From contig NZ_JARHUG010000002.1 in assembly GCF_029223185.1 (NCBI RefSeq), positions 186,001-250,000 on the forward strand: DNA of 64,000 nucleotides. Direction: 5' to 3'. Below the pieces are notes generated by a model. That model searched no databases and had not been told where the DNA came from. It was given only the letters and a program-made list of their open reading frames with translations. Shown piece after piece: positions 53,238-63,769 of the stretch. Source of the stretch: Aliiglaciecola sp. CAU 1673 (lineage in GTDB: Bacteria > Pseudomonadota > Gammaproteobacteria > Enterobacterales > Alteromonadaceae). The position numbers were made by a program, and so were the translations under genes. Positions within the stretch are counted from its first letter, which is position 1. The number at the start of each line of letters is the position of its first letter.

Positions 53238-56200
53238 TGATAGTCTCCTTCATCCAAGGTAGACGTATGATCGAGTAAGACCAGGGCAGGCTGTCCAGCA
53301 GCATGTCGAAAGGTCGCTTTTCTACCTGCAAGCGCCAGCTGTTATCTTGCTTTGAAAGCAAACCAGAACGTTGCATGAAAGTCTCTCTGAGCGTGCTTAC
53401 CGAGCTGTTGGCCATGTTAGGCCAGTGTGTCAGCAACGCCGCCAGCATCTCATCGGCGATGCCACGCTCTGCTTCACCCAAACTTAGATTGTCCGCGAGC
53501 GGCGGCGTGACAGCACACAACAGCATGGTCAGTTGCAAGGAGGGGAATTGCTCAAAGGTCAATGCCCTGATGCGACCCAAAGCCAGATAATCAAGAGTCA
53601 GGCAGGCCATTCCTGCAGCCCGGCGATCCTTAAACAGCCCCTGTTCCGTCAAGCCAAGCAGATTGAATAGCCGGCCAAGATAAGGGGATAGCAGCACCAG
53701 ACCGGCATGTTCCACCACCTGCACCGACTCGTCCTGTATAACCTTCTGCCGGATTGGCAGCGAGCGTTGATTGCTGAGGGTTGACAGCTGTTGTAGTAAA
53801 AATACCGACGCCGGTCGACTTTGCGGTAGCAGCCCCAAGGTCAGTTGCTGTGCCAGAGCCTGGAGTAAGCCCTGGGGAATCGATGTTGCTGATGTGCGGG
53901 ATTGGGCAAGGCTAAAACGGTCTAATAGCCGCTGTACCAAGGCGGCATAATCCTGCGGTTGTTCGTGCAGGGCATGCTCAAGGGCAACTTGCCATTTAAA
54001 TTGTTTGTATTGCCTGGGCTCGGTGAAAAGGGCGGGCAGTTGCTCCCGGCGCAAACCCAAAACTGCTATGGTCAGGCTCTCAACAATATCCAAAATGTGT
54101 CCGCCGTGGGCTCTGCTCAGTGTGCTGAGCAGGCGACATAGCCGCTCCTCTGGCAACTCATCGATTAACAGCCGGATAAGGTCTGCTCGTAGTTTGGTAT
54201 CGCCAAGTTGTGTAAACCAGGCTATCTCTACCTTTCCATTATTACCCTTAAGATCTTGCGCCAGGGCCTCACAAAGTGCGGGGAGGTCGGCGTTTGTCAG
54301 CGATTTTTTTGAGCTCAGATGGCGAGTAAGCTTAATTCTGTCGGCAACACTCATAACCACGCCATCATTGTCTGGCAATATTGACGCTTCCGCAGTTTGA
54401 GCTGGCCAAGTTCTCTCGGACTCGGTTTGGTCTTTGCCAGACTCTGCGAGGGGGGACTCCAGGTTTAAAGGGGTTATCGGGCTGCCGTCCAACAGGGATT
54501 GAATCAGTATCCGCCATGTTCTTGTCGGAGCAAGAGTATGTGGTGCCATGGCGGCGCTCAGTTGTTCCTGCCGCTGACCAGGCTGGCTTAGCATCAACAG
54601 CTCCAGCAGGGCATGCAGTTCAGGTGCTTGCCAATAGGCCAGACTTTGATGATGGGGAAAGTGCCCAGCCTGTAACTGGCGAAGCAGGCGCAGACAAAGG
54701 GGGCGGCATTGGATTAACTGCCTAAGCCATGAACAAAGTTGGCTGTCAGGCGCGGTTGTACGGCTCAGATTAGTGCATATCTGTTCATACAGGCCAAATT
54801 GCCAGTTGATGGGAGACCAAAGGACGTGAGGAATGTTGTCGCCCGCATACGGGGCATGCAGTTCGTTTTTAATGGCATCAACCTGTTTTTTCAGCTTGCG
54901 CTGGCTGATATGGGGAATCGATAAGGCCAGTTGGATGGCCAAATGTCGCGCAAGGCTCTTATCTGGATCCCCTTTCGCAATACTTTGTAAGCTAATCAGT
55001 TGCTCAAGCAATTTAGCCGCCAGTTTTTGTGGCGCTATATCGACATGATTGGCCAGGAAAATAGCCACCCACCATTTTACCTGTCGATAGTCTTTGGCAT
55101 TGAGGCTCAGACCATTGACGCTGTCTGACAGAACCGTTGCCAACGCCAGGGTATTAATGTAGTTGCTCTGGTAGATGGCTCGGCAATGCCTGTCCAGACA
55201 GGGGTCCGGATGGGCATCAATCCACTGGGTGCGCAGAGTCTTATCTTTTAGCGCCTCCTTTAATTTCGAGCAGAACCACGGCAAATGGTGTTGGAATAAA
55301 TAGTTTTGCAGTTCCTGGGCCTGTGCCGGGTTCCCCTCTTGTAGGGCCTTAACATAGCGCTGCCAGCAAAGGCGGGAACTAAGGTGGCTGGACAAGGTTT
55401 TCAGTGCGGGCTCTGCCTGGGTGGCCGCCTGAGCGTGCCGGTGAGGGGCATGGGCGAGGCTGGCGATTTTTTGTAAATCCAATAGTCCCCCTTTTTGCAC
55501 AGACTCGAGGACCGCCAGGTAAAATTCCGTGGGGGAAGTATGCTGTTTGGCCTGCTGCTCGATGGCCTGATGAAGGGCCGGGGTTATCGCCTGCATCTGC
55601 ATCAACCAGGTAAGCCATTGCCTTAGGTGCTGAGTGTTAAGACCTGCACTCAGGCGCCAATAACCGCTTTGATATTCCCTTACCAGGATCCTTGCCAACC
55701 ATGGGGCTTGTTCTTTTAGCGTGACCAGCGCTTTTAAAATATCGCTTTGTGGATGCCCGGCTTTGCTGAGCTGACTTTGTAACGCCATATACAGCTCTAA
55801 AGGGGCATGTTGCTGGCTTTTGAGAGCGGGCAAAGAGACGTCGACTACTGGCGGCGATGACGCTTCATCGAGCAACAAATATAGCTGATTGAACAGTGTC
55901 GAACGCTCTCTTAGGGCAAGGAGTTTTGTTTTCATGACCCTTCTGAGGGTTCCGGCGTCCTGGTTTTCATGGCGGGCCAATTGGCTCAACAAGGTATTCA
56001 GAAAACTCTTGCGGTTAAACTCGCTGCCCCTGTCGTTAAGCAGATAGCTAAAGCTTAATTGCCACAGCAGGCGCTGCTGGAAAGTGAGCGGAACAGTCTC
56101 GGTGGTGTTGGGTTCCTCTTTGGCAGCTCCTTCAAACAAGGCCAGGATAAACTGGTCTTCACCCGGAGCCAGCATGGCCAAAAGTTGTTGGCCCATAGCC

Positions 56201-56685
56201 GGGCTGAGTTGCGCCGCTAAGCGATGACCAAGATCGCTGCGCCGGCGACCCAATATTCGCAGTTGCTGCACCAGCAATTTGCCCTGCGCTAGCAGCGCTT
56301 CCCAATGCTTATGCAGGCTGGTTGCTGAGCCATAAATCAGGCTGTCCAACTGCAACCAGATGGCTTGCTCTGGTTCATCAAAGGGGGAGGCGGTTGACGA
56401 AGGTTTTTGCTGCCATCGGATCGGCAGGGCGGCTCTTAAAGCTTGCTCAAATTGATCAAGCCACTGGTGACAATCTTTAGCCGGGTCAAAAGGAGGTACC
56501 TGAACGGTCAGTTCCTGCAAATTTACTTCTATGTCATCCAGTGGACCTACATAGTCATCAAATATTTGCTCGGTTCTTGGCAATAGTGCCGTTAAAAAAA
56601 GCTGTTCGCCGAGCTGTTGAAACCACTGCGCTGCCCTGACATCGCTGCAGTCGAAGTCCAGTTCCACTTGCCGGATCTTATGCAT
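53221..56685 (-). CDS. Contractile injection system tape-measure protein (Afp14-like)
   Basis: 1154 residues, predicted to span the inside of the injection tube and fix its length. The start HKIRQVELDFDCSDVRAAQWFQQL is typical of CIS tape-measure proteins; the remainder is largely Leu/Gln/Ala-rich helix with many charged pairs (LLPRTEQIFDDYVGPLDDIEVNLQ, LEQLISLQSIAKG). ATG 56685 is chosen with GGAG seven bases upstream; the frame continues a further 102 codons into the preceding gene but that part is non-homologous. Eight-base overlap with the Afp12-like gene. Confidence 0.88.
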   Translation of the reverse strand: MHKIRQVELDFDCSDVRAAQWFQQLGEQLFLTALLPRTEQIFDDYVGPLDDIEVNLQELTVQVPPFDPAKDCHQWLDQFEQALRAALPIRWQQKPSSTASPFDEPEQAIWLQLDSLIYGSATSLHKHWEALLAQGKLLVQQLRILGRRRSDLGHRLAAQLSPAMGQQLLAMLAPGEDQFILALFEGAAKEEPNTTETVPLTFQQRLLWQLSFSYLLNDRGSEFNRKSFLNTLLSQLARHENQDAGTLRRVMKTKLLALRERSTLFNQLYLLLDEASSPPVVDVSLPALKSQQHAPLELYMALQSQLSKAGHPQSDILKALVTLKEQAPWLARILVREYQSGYWRLSAGLNTQHLRQWLTWLMQMQAITPALHQAIEQQAKQHTSPTEFYLAVLESVQKGGLLDLQKIASLAHAPHRHAQAATQAEPALKTLSSHLSSRLCWQRYVKALQEGNPAQAQELQNYLFQHHLPWFCSKLKEALKDKTLRTQWIDAHPDPCLDRHCRAIYQSNYINTLALATVLSDSVNGLSLNAKDYRQVKWWVAIFLANHVDIAPQKLAAKLLEQLISLQSIAKGDPDKSLARHLAIQLALSIPHISQRKLKKQVDAIKNELHAPYAGDNIPHVLWSPINWQFGLYEQICTNLSRTTAPDSQLCSWLRQLIQCRPLCLRLLRQLQAGHFPHHQSLAYWQAPELHALLELLMLSQPGQRQEQLSAAMAPHTLAPTRTWRILIQSLLDGSPITPLNLESPLAESGKDQTESERTWPAQTAEASILPDNDGVVMSVADRIKLTRHLSSKKSLTNADLPALCEALAQDLKGNNGKVEIAWFTQLGDTKLRADLIRLLIDELPEERLCRLLSTLSRAHGGHILDIVESLTIAVLGLRREQLPALFTEPRQYKQFKWQVALEHALHEQPQDYAALVQRLLDRFSLAQSRTSATSIPQGLLQALAQQLTLGLLPQSRPASVFLLQQLSTLSNQRSLPIRQKVIQDESVQVVEHAGLVLLSPYLGRLFNLLGLTEQGLFKDRRAAGMACLTLDYLALGRIRALTFEQFPSLQLTMLLCAVTPPLADNLSLGEAERGIADEMLAALLTHWPNMANSSVSTLRETFMQRSGLLSKQDNSWRLQVEKRPFDMLLDSLPWSYSIIRLPWMKETINVQWR

Positions 56686-59086
56686 CAGCATGCTCCGGCA
56701 AGTCACCGCTGTAGCGGGCAACCAGGTCGGCCAGATGTCTGGCTTGTGGCGCACAGTCACCCTGGCCTGCCAGGGCGAGTTTCTTGGCGCTGCGCCAATA
56801 CTTGTAGCGTTTTTCCAACTGATACATTTGCTCAAAATCCAGAAAGTACAGATCTGCACGCAGATGGGCTGGACAGCTGAGCAGCACCGTTTCCATGGCC
56901 AGTGCCTTAAAGCCCTCGTCGACAAAGCGCACCGTCCAATCCGGCATAAACAGACTGATGCGCCCGGAAAAGAAACTGTCTGGCAGGACATTGTCCTTTG
57001 CCTTGGGGTTCTTTAACAGAAGGTGCTCAATGACATGCAGCCCCTCGGACTGTTGATTTAACTGGACTAAAAAATGGACCAGACAGTTGGCCATTAGCAC
57101 CGCAGCACGTCGGCTTTGAAAGTGGCCGACCAGGTACCAGTCGTAAGGGGCGTCGGGCTTGGGCAGCAACAGCAACTGATAGCCACTGGTATGTTGGCCT
57201 ATGCGGTAGTTCTCAAGTCGTATACCGCTTAGCAGCACGTCTTGTGGCAGTCGGTTGCCACGAAAGCACAAGGCATGACGAAGCTTGGTTGCCAGCGTCT
57301 GGCTGTTCATGGAACCGGGAAGCTGAACATAAGGTACGGTCTGTAATTTGTCGGTCTCTTCCAGATACAGGAGTTCCCGATCATCCCTGGGCAGCAATTT
57401 CAGGCGTTGCTGTAAAAATGGCAGGGTCATGGAGCCGCCCATAGCCCCCAAATCGAGCAACAGAGAGACCTTGCGTACAAAACCACAGGGCGGTTCACGC
57501 CACACATTTTGATGATAATCCAGAGCACCTATACGGTCGCGGCCCAGTTGCACAATGTCGGCCAAAAAGCGCACCTTGTTGTGCAACTGGCGGGTGGCGG
57601 CATGGATCTTTCCCTGATAGTCGTAGTGGCGCAGGGAATGTTGATTGAAACTCTCACCATATAGCGCCAGCAGATAGTCCAGCAGACGATGTTTACGAGC
57701 GATGTGATTGTCCAGTCTGGCGGTCAGGGCGCCGAGATCCTCTGCATAGTCTTGCTGTACCAGTTCACTCAGACCGGCAAATTGTTCGTCTTTCAACGCG
57801 TGGTTATAATAACTCTGCTCCAGTGACTGTGGTGAAAACAGCGAAGGTAAGTGACTCAACTGGGCTAGGGCATCGCTTAGCAACTGCTCAAAAACCAACA
57901 GATACCCCTTTAGCTGAAGAATTTGAGAATAATGTTGGGGATTGTGCTTCTTGTCCGGAATGTCCAGCATCAGATAGTTTGCCGGCAGTAAGGCCTGGAT
58001 AGAGTGGTATTGACTAACTGACCGGTATTGCCCCTTTGGCACCGGTAACCAATGGCGGAAATCAATGGTGGCAGGCCCCTGGCTGCGCTTCATTTTCTGT
58101 TGCTCATAAAAATGAAGGACGCTTTCAAGATTGGCTGATACTGTCTTGTTGCCAATCTGCATCCGAATCTTCAGATCATCAGGCTGTGATGGCAATACCA
58201 GTGTGTAGACATTACGCATGGCGTCTTGTGGCAGGCTGTGATGACAGGGCTGGCTATCCACCAACAGGTAAAATTGCCCTAAGGACTGAACGCCCGACAA
58301 ATTCTGGATGGGTAAAATAAAATCTCCCACCTCCGGCGCATTTTCGCTTAACTTGTCCCTGTCTAGCTTACCCCTGGGGGTGAGCGGACCTTCAAATAGC
58401 CGCTCTGGCGTTATGCCCTCGGCCAGCAGCTGTGAATAAGGCGTACTTGCGGTACTTCGGGTCAGCAAGGCTTCACAGGTCAGGTAGAGCTGCGCAACTA
58501 AGGACGACGGATCAACATTGGACTGGATGTCGAGTTCGGCAACAATCTGGCATTGATAGGGGTGAACAAAATGAATGTCACCGAGATCTTCACCCAGATT
58601 ACGATTGGCGCCAAAGCATTGACGTAAACGCTTGGCCATGGCTTCCTCGCTCTGGCCGGGGTCTCGCAGCACGGCTCTGGCTTGAAATAAACCTATGGGC
58701 GACCCGGCATCCACATCTGATTGTGGTCTCAATTCGATATCGGCAAGCTCGGGTAAGGCATCCAATAGCAGACACCGATAGTCTTCCAACGTTGTTGGCC
58801 GGCAGGGGAGTATGGCTTCGGGAGGTTCAAGACCCAACAGCCGGGTGTCTATCTGGCCCCTTTTATCGCACAGCAAATCGGCGATGGGCATATCCAGCTT
58901 GTAATCTAATTCACTGAGGCTGAAACAGAGCTGTTCCAGCAGGGTGACGCCGGGATCATGCAGGTTGAAATCCGTCCAGCGCTTGCCGGCCAGCGCCTGG
59001 ATCTCGGCCAAGCCTTTCTCCCGTAGTAGCGAAAAACGGTTGGCCTGTTCGCTGGGACGACGTTTGATGGTCAGGCTAGTTTTCAT
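56678..59086 (-). CDS. eCIS baseplate wedge protein (Afp12-like)
   Basis: 802 residues. The N-terminal block LAGKRWTDFNLHDPGVTLLEQLCFSLSELDYKLDMPIADLL carries the HDPGVTLLE motif of Afp11/Afp12-type baseplate J proteins. The long middle is mixed strand and helix, with no membrane segment. It should form the baseplate with the Afp11-like protein. Eleven-base overlap with the gene before it. Confidence 0.85.
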   Translation of the reverse strand: MKTSLTIKRRPSEQANRFSLLREKGLAEIQALAGKRWTDFNLHDPGVTLLEQLCFSLSELDYKLDMPIADLLCDKRGQIDTRLLGLEPPEAILPCRPTTLEDYRCLLLDALPELADIELRPQSDVDAGSPIGLFQARAVLRDPGQSEEAMAKRLRQCFGANRNLGEDLGDIHFVHPYQCQIVAELDIQSNVDPSSLVAQLYLTCEALLTRSTASTPYSQLLAEGITPERLFEGPLTPRGKLDRDKLSENAPEVGDFILPIQNLSGVQSLGQFYLLVDSQPCHHSLPQDAMRNVYTLVLPSQPDDLKIRMQIGNKTVSANLESVLHFYEQQKMKRSQGPATIDFRHWLPVPKGQYRSVSQYHSIQALLPANYLMLDIPDKKHNPQHYSQILQLKGYLLVFEQLLSDALAQLSHLPSLFSPQSLEQSYYNHALKDEQFAGLSELVQQDYAEDLGALTARLDNHIARKHRLLDYLLALYGESFNQHSLRHYDYQGKIHAATRQLHNKVRFLADIVQLGRDRIGALDYHQNVWREPPCGFVRKVSLLLDLGAMGGSMTLPFLQQRLKLLPRDDRELLYLEETDKLQTVPYVQLPGSMNSQTLATKLRHALCFRGNRLPQDVLLSGIRLENYRIGQHTSGYQLLLLPKPDAPYDWYLVGHFQSRRAAVLMANCLVHFLVQLNQQSEGLHVIEHLLLKNPKAKDNVLPDSFFSGRISLFMPDWTVRFVDEGFKALAMETVLLSCPAHLRADLYFLDFEQMYQLEKRYKYWRSAKKLALAGQGDCAPQARHLADLVARYSGDLPEHADA

Positions 59087-59867
59087 CTTTATTTTCCGAC
59101 TGCCAGCACGTTGTCATGTCCTCATCAAACCACAAGTGAGTGAGGTGGTAGCCAATTCTGATGTTGTCGCCAAGGTTGGTGCGTGAGCGAATCTCCAGGC
59201 AATACCCTTTTTCCAGGGTCTTCCAGCGCAGTGCCAGCTTGCAACTGCGGGACAGGAAGTAAGCTTGGTGCACCTTGATGCACTTTTTGAGGTTGAGGAA
59301 ATTAAACAGCCAGCCTGTGGGATTAAAGGTGTTAAGGGCGGTGGCATACATCAGCGCATAGCGTCCAGTGCCTTTATTGCCAGTACCGGCCACGACTTCA
59401 AATCCCTGGCACCCGTTCAAAGTCCCGGTGATCGGGTGCCATTTGCCATCGGCAGGCACTTGACGAATGCCTGGAGTTTGATAGCCCTGACGACCGGTCA
59501 TGCTGACTACGCCCTTTACATCCAAGGTGCTGCGTGGCTGTTTGGTGTTGATGCCTAGTTTTTGCTCAGCACTGAGAAACAGCAACGGATCTTGGTGGCT
59601 GTCCTGGCCGATTTGCAGATCAGTGGCTTTGCCGTCGAAACGCACCGACCAGTTAGGGAGTTCCTGCAAACTGTCGCGATAAAAGCTCAGCAGATGATCA
59701 TGGTTGCCCAAGGCGGTGATTTTGTAGCCCCATTCAGGGGACTTGTCCAAGCCATCTTCCAGAGTATTCAGCGAGGAGTCGATGAGGTCGGAAAATGCCT
59801 GGCTTCCCGGCATTGCCCCTTCCTGAAAAAACTGCTTTAGCGTATTGCGGTTGCGCTTAGCCATCAA
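59076..59867 (-). CDS. eCIS adhesin/fibre-like protein
   Basis: 263 residues. The N terminus KRNRNTLKQFFQEGAMPGSQAFSDLIDSSLNTLEDGL resembles the GaMPs-x-DFxdLIdSslN start found in eCIS and phage fibre-type proteins, followed by strand-rich repeats (GINTKQPRSTLDVKGVVSMTG; KWHPITGTLNGCQGFEVVAG) like those of fibre shafts. It is short for a complete tail fibre, so it may be an adapter or an attachment head. Overlaps both neighbours by eleven bases. Confidence 0.6.
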   Translation of the reverse strand: MMAKRNRNTLKQFFQEGAMPGSQAFSDLIDSSLNTLEDGLDKSPEWGYKITALGNHDHLLSFYRDSLQELPNWSVRFDGKATDLQIGQDSHQDPLLFLSAEQKLGINTKQPRSTLDVKGVVSMTGRQGYQTPGIRQVPADGKWHPITGTLNGCQGFEVVAGTGNKGTGRYALMYATALNTFNPTGWLFNFLNLKKCIKVHQAYFLSRSCKLALRWKTLEKGYCLEIRSRTNLGDNIRIGYHLTHLWFDEDMTTCWQSENKDEN

Positions 59868-62800
59868 TGATATCCCGTTGCAAGATAAAGGTACGTCCTA
59901 TCTCCAGTTCACCGATACCTGTTGGTTGGGCCTCAATGCTATGCCTGTGGTCGATGTAACTTAAGGCATGCTGGGAAGAGGGCATCAACAGATTCCAGGG
60001 GAAACGCGGTCGGATGGGACTGCGTATATCACTGTTTCTGGCCGTGTCATCCAAATGGTAGTAATGAACTGCAGACTGGCTGATATGCAAAATGGAAAAG
60101 TCGGTAACATAGTCCACATAAGCCTGCTCCTGAATATGGGCCTTGATAGCGTCCGGACGGATCTGAGCAGCAAAACGTCCGCTTGGTCCTTCTGTTTGCC
60201 AGGGGCATAGGTACTGGTTGATGGTCTGATTCAGTTGCTCAAGATAATTGCCCTGGGTCAGGGCCTGTTGCAGCTTTACCGCACAACGGATCTGAAGTTG
60301 TTCGAAGCCGGGCAGTATCACTTCAATATGGGCAAAGGGCGATGCCAGCGCGCTGACAAAATCCTTCACTGCCTGCAACAGTTCCACCCCCGTGCCCAGG
60401 CGTGCACAATCCTGATGATTGCATTGACCTTGTTTGGGGACCAATGCCAGCACCAGGTAACCCGGGTGAGATGCCGTGCTGCCGGATTTAAGATTCGGGA
60501 AACACTTGACCTTGTGCAATTGGGGAAAAGCTTGTAATACCAGGCGTTCGTAATCCCAGATGGTGGCGGCTCGCTGCTTGTGACATAGGCGTTCGGCGAT
60601 TCTTTGCAAACGCTTATCACCCGATTCTGCCTCCCTGGGTGGATGCGGACTGAACCAATGGTGATATTGGCTGATGCTGCCCTGGAATTGGCTGCTATGC
60701 CACTTGATCTCGGTTTCTTCTGTGGGCAGCCGGGTCGCCCTGTCTTTGGCGATAAGGGCAAACGCATTGGTCCACAGGCCCCGTAATTTCCCCCTTTGCG
60801 TTAATGGGCCGCTGACAGCTGTACGCAGCCAGCCATAGCCACTGGGCATGGCCTGATGGGATGTGGGCAGGTTCATCGGCAGTTTGAGTCGCACTATACC
60901 GCTGGTGGCAAGGCCCAGTGTGCTATCCATCAATAAGGCGCCGGGAGCCACATCATGCCAGCTATCCTCTTTTAGATATTGCCAGCGAAGGGGCAGGCTG
61001 GAAAAGGAATGGGCACCCTGCGGTTCGGTATCAAGTTCAAACAGCAGGCTCAGTTGACTGGCATTGGCTCTGGGCGTTACGGGCACAAATAAATAGGCAT
61101 CGTCGGTAAAGGCCGGGACCAGGTTTATGCCCTCCATACTGGCTTTAGGGTAGAGGGGGCGGCAGCCGAAGGGTAGCAGTTGCACCAGGCGATCTGCCTG
61201 GCCTGCCTGGCTGTCTTTGGGATCCTGGCATAAGTCCACGCGCTGTGCAGCGCAGTAGTCCAGGCTGACGCCTTCCAAACCCGGCACATAGGGCGATTTG
61301 GGCAGAGGTCGGGCATTTTTATGCTTGCTATTGTAAATCAGGGCCTGAGCAAGGGCATTCTGGTATTCCAACTGTCCAAACCCCTGCACAGGGTGGCTTA
61401 ACCTCAGGCGCATAAAGCCTTGTTGCATGCTTGCACTAAGGGCTTTGCTGGCGTGCTCTGCCCTCATCTCAAAAGACAGTGTGATAGGCGTTGAAAGTTG
61501 TTGTTTGGGACTAAGACGCATGCTCATGGGCTGCTCGGCAAAAAGCTTATGCGCTGATTTGATGTCACTGTCTAAGCAGGGATGTTGCCATTTCCCCTGA
61601 TAGAGCATTTCAAGTTCTGCCTCGAAGGATTGATTATCCGGGCGCTGCGGATAACCTGCATAGTGATCGGCGAAGCCGTTCTCATCATTAGGCAGATCGG
61701 CCCAGTGCAGAGTGAGCCCGACCTGATTCAGGGGCTTACCCACCCAATCACGGTGGTTAAAGGCTAAAAAAGCCCCTGCTCTGGGGGCGGGTCCAAAGGG
61801 CAGAAACGCCTTGCTGCCATCTAAGGTGCCGAGTTGATTACTCAGATTCAGCTGCTTTGCCCCCTGCACCTGCACCGACAGGCTATATGCAATGCACTGT
61901 AACTGGGTTAGCAGACTATAGCCGCAGAGTTTGGCGGTAGGGTTAAGATACAATTGCAGTTGAGGCAAGTCTTGCAAGGCTGCAGACGTCTCCCCCCCCA
62001 GCGGCGCTATGGCTGGAAAGCTACTGTCGAGCTTAATGCAAATTCTAAGGCCCGCTACTTGGGTGGGACAGGGCAGCATGTTGTAGTTGTGAATCACCTG
62101 CAGACCCTGTGCCGTGGAAAGACGGCAACCGAGTAGATCACTGCAATAGCGGTAAAACACCGTCATCGGATCAGTGGTCAGCAGTTCCTCTAGGGTCTGG
62201 CCACGCAGTTGTTCTTGTCCTGTGAACAGGGCCTGGATTTTTAACCCTAATACTTGCTTTGCTTGCACCGGCAGAAAGTCCGCAGGGCCAAGCAGATAGT
62301 AGCCGAATAACCGTCCAAATAGAGGCATAAAGGTGGTGCTGCTTTGGCACAATTGCAGCTGCACCAACAGAAAATCGCGATAGACCAAGCCCGGCAGTTG
62401 GGTAAGTTCGGTCTGGCTTTCATAGCTTTCGGCCACCTGCTCAGCCAGCTGATTTTTATCCGTGCAAGGCAAGTCGAGCTCAGTGCCAAGTTGATATATC
62501 AGTACCGACAGGGCTTCGGCCAATCGTACTTGAAGGGGCTGATCCGGCTGCTTCCAGGCGGCGATGATTTTATCGCCCCATTCTTGGGGCAACGCCAGTT
62601 CCAGATCAACCTGTATGAAGCGGTTGCCTTCGCTTAAGTTAAGCATGGGGGAAAGAATGGCGATGCCCATATCCTGGGCGCGGTTATCCTGCTCCTGTGG
62701 TCGGGAAAACAAGGGCCTGTCGGCATGGATGGCCCGACGGCCATGAATCAAGGCGACATAGCCCAGTTCCGTTTCTGGCGAAATGCGTGGGTCTTTACCA

Positions 62801-63765
62801 AGGCGTAAACTGTGCAAAGGACCAAGGGTTATGCCGTTGAGTTCGACGGGCTTTTCGGTGTGGAAATATCGCTCCTTACCCGCTTCGTCTTTTCCTGCGA
62901 CAAACTGGCTGTCCGCCGGCAATGCCAGCACCGCCGACTTATCGTTTAGCTCAGTCGCCATCCATAGTCGCTGAGGTTCACCCGCCAGATGCTCTGAGCG
63001 CAGATAATCATCGTAATAAAAAAGCAGGTGTTTATGACTGAGACGATCGAAGCCCTTTTGCACATCCAGATATAAATGAATAAAAGCCATCAACAAGGCC
63101 AGGGCAGGCTCGGTATCCAAGTCGTCCTGGTGAGTGGCCAGGTGCGATGTTAACTCTTCCTGCAAGATGCGCAGCAGCGACAACAACGCGCTGAATCCTT
63201 GCTCGATCATTTGACCCAGCCGGGCACTTTTTTGAGGGGGAACTGAGCCTGGTTTAAGCTGAGCCAACCAGGTCCCTTGGCGATAGGGATAGGGAGCGTC
63301 CAGGGTATCACCTGCCTGCAACAACTGCTGCAGAGGATTGGACAGGCTGTGTCTGAGGATAGCGCTGGATTTCTCTACCAATTGCAATGCCAACGGCGTG
63401 CCTAACTGCAGCAGACAATCATGCCAGTGCTCAATTTCCTGCAACAATTGCTGTGCCATCTGCAGGCGTCGCTGATGGCCCTGATGGTGTAACTGTTCAA
63501 ATTGCTGCTTCAGCAGCGCGGTGTCCTTGCTTGCTAAGATTGCCAATAACGCGGTTTCGTTATTGTCAAACAGGGTGCGCCAATTCCCTTGAGCCCTGCC
63601 GTCCTCGCCGATAAATTGGATTTGACCGGCAACGTCCCGGCAATAGGCGAGCAGCTGCCCAAAGTCCCGCTCATCGGTGCGGAAATACCCGCTCTGCAGC
63701 GCCTGCATCTTGCGCTGGGCTTGGCTGGTGCCGTCTTGATAGTAGGTCAGGGGCCAGGTGCGCAT
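59857..63765 (-). CDS. eCIS baseplate J family protein (Afp11-like)
   Basis: 1302 residues. The C-terminal part has ERLCHKQRAATIWDYERLVLQAFPQLHKVKCFPN and LLQAVKDFVSALASPFAHIEVILPGFEQLQI, the baseplate J pattern. The N-terminal part is helical and Gln-rich. Large Afp11-type proteins join gp25 and the wedge. ATG 63765 is chosen (MRTWPLTYYQDG) with GAGGGA eight bases upstream; the frame runs on, but in the shadow of the gp25 gene. Confidence 0.88.
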   Translation of the reverse strand: MRTWPLTYYQDGTSQAQRKMQALQSGYFRTDERDFGQLLAYCRDVAGQIQFIGEDGRAQGNWRTLFDNNETALLAILASKDTALLKQQFEQLHHQGHQRRLQMAQQLLQEIEHWHDCLLQLGTPLALQLVEKSSAILRHSLSNPLQQLLQAGDTLDAPYPYRQGTWLAQLKPGSVPPQKSARLGQMIEQGFSALLSLLRILQEELTSHLATHQDDLDTEPALALLMAFIHLYLDVQKGFDRLSHKHLLFYYDDYLRSEHLAGEPQRLWMATELNDKSAVLALPADSQFVAGKDEAGKERYFHTEKPVELNGITLGPLHSLRLGKDPRISPETELGYVALIHGRRAIHADRPLFSRPQEQDNRAQDMGIAILSPMLNLSEGNRFIQVDLELALPQEWGDKIIAAWKQPDQPLQVRLAEALSVLIYQLGTELDLPCTDKNQLAEQVAESYESQTELTQLPGLVYRDFLLVQLQLCQSSTTFMPLFGRLFGYYLLGPADFLPVQAKQVLGLKIQALFTGQEQLRGQTLEELLTTDPMTVFYRYCSDLLGCRLSTAQGLQVIHNYNMLPCPTQVAGLRICIKLDSSFPAIAPLGGETSAALQDLPQLQLYLNPTAKLCGYSLLTQLQCIAYSLSVQVQGAKQLNLSNQLGTLDGSKAFLPFGPAPRAGAFLAFNHRDWVGKPLNQVGLTLHWADLPNDENGFADHYAGYPQRPDNQSFEAELEMLYQGKWQHPCLDSDIKSAHKLFAEQPMSMRLSPKQQLSTPITLSFEMRAEHASKALSASMQQGFMRLRLSHPVQGFGQLEYQNALAQALIYNSKHKNARPLPKSPYVPGLEGVSLDYCAAQRVDLCQDPKDSQAGQADRLVQLLPFGCRPLYPKASMEGINLVPAFTDDAYLFVPVTPRANASQLSLLFELDTEPQGAHSFSSLPLRWQYLKEDSWHDVAPGALLMDSTLGLATSGIVRLKLPMNLPTSHQAMPSGYGWLRTAVSGPLTQRGKLRGLWTNAFALIAKDRATRLPTEETEIKWHSSQFQGSISQYHHWFSPHPPREAESGDKRLQRIAERLCHKQRAATIWDYERLVLQAFPQLHKVKCFPNLKSGSTASHPGYLVLALVPKQGQCNHQDCARLGTGVELLQAVKDFVSALASPFAHIEVILPGFEQLQIRCAVKLQQALTQGNYLEQLNQTINQYLCPWQTEGPSGRFAAQIRPDAIKAHIQEQAYVDYVTDFSILHISQSAVHYYHLDDTARNSDIRSPIRPRFPWNLLMPSSQHALSYIDHRHSIEAQPTGIGELEIGRTFILQRDIIDG

Positions 63766-63769
63766 GATG

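Noticed and set aside
56686-56991. N-terminal 102 codons of the tape-measure reading frame
   Set aside because: They overlap the Afp12-like gene in another frame and lack similarity to tape-measure starts; a good ribosome site precedes 56685.
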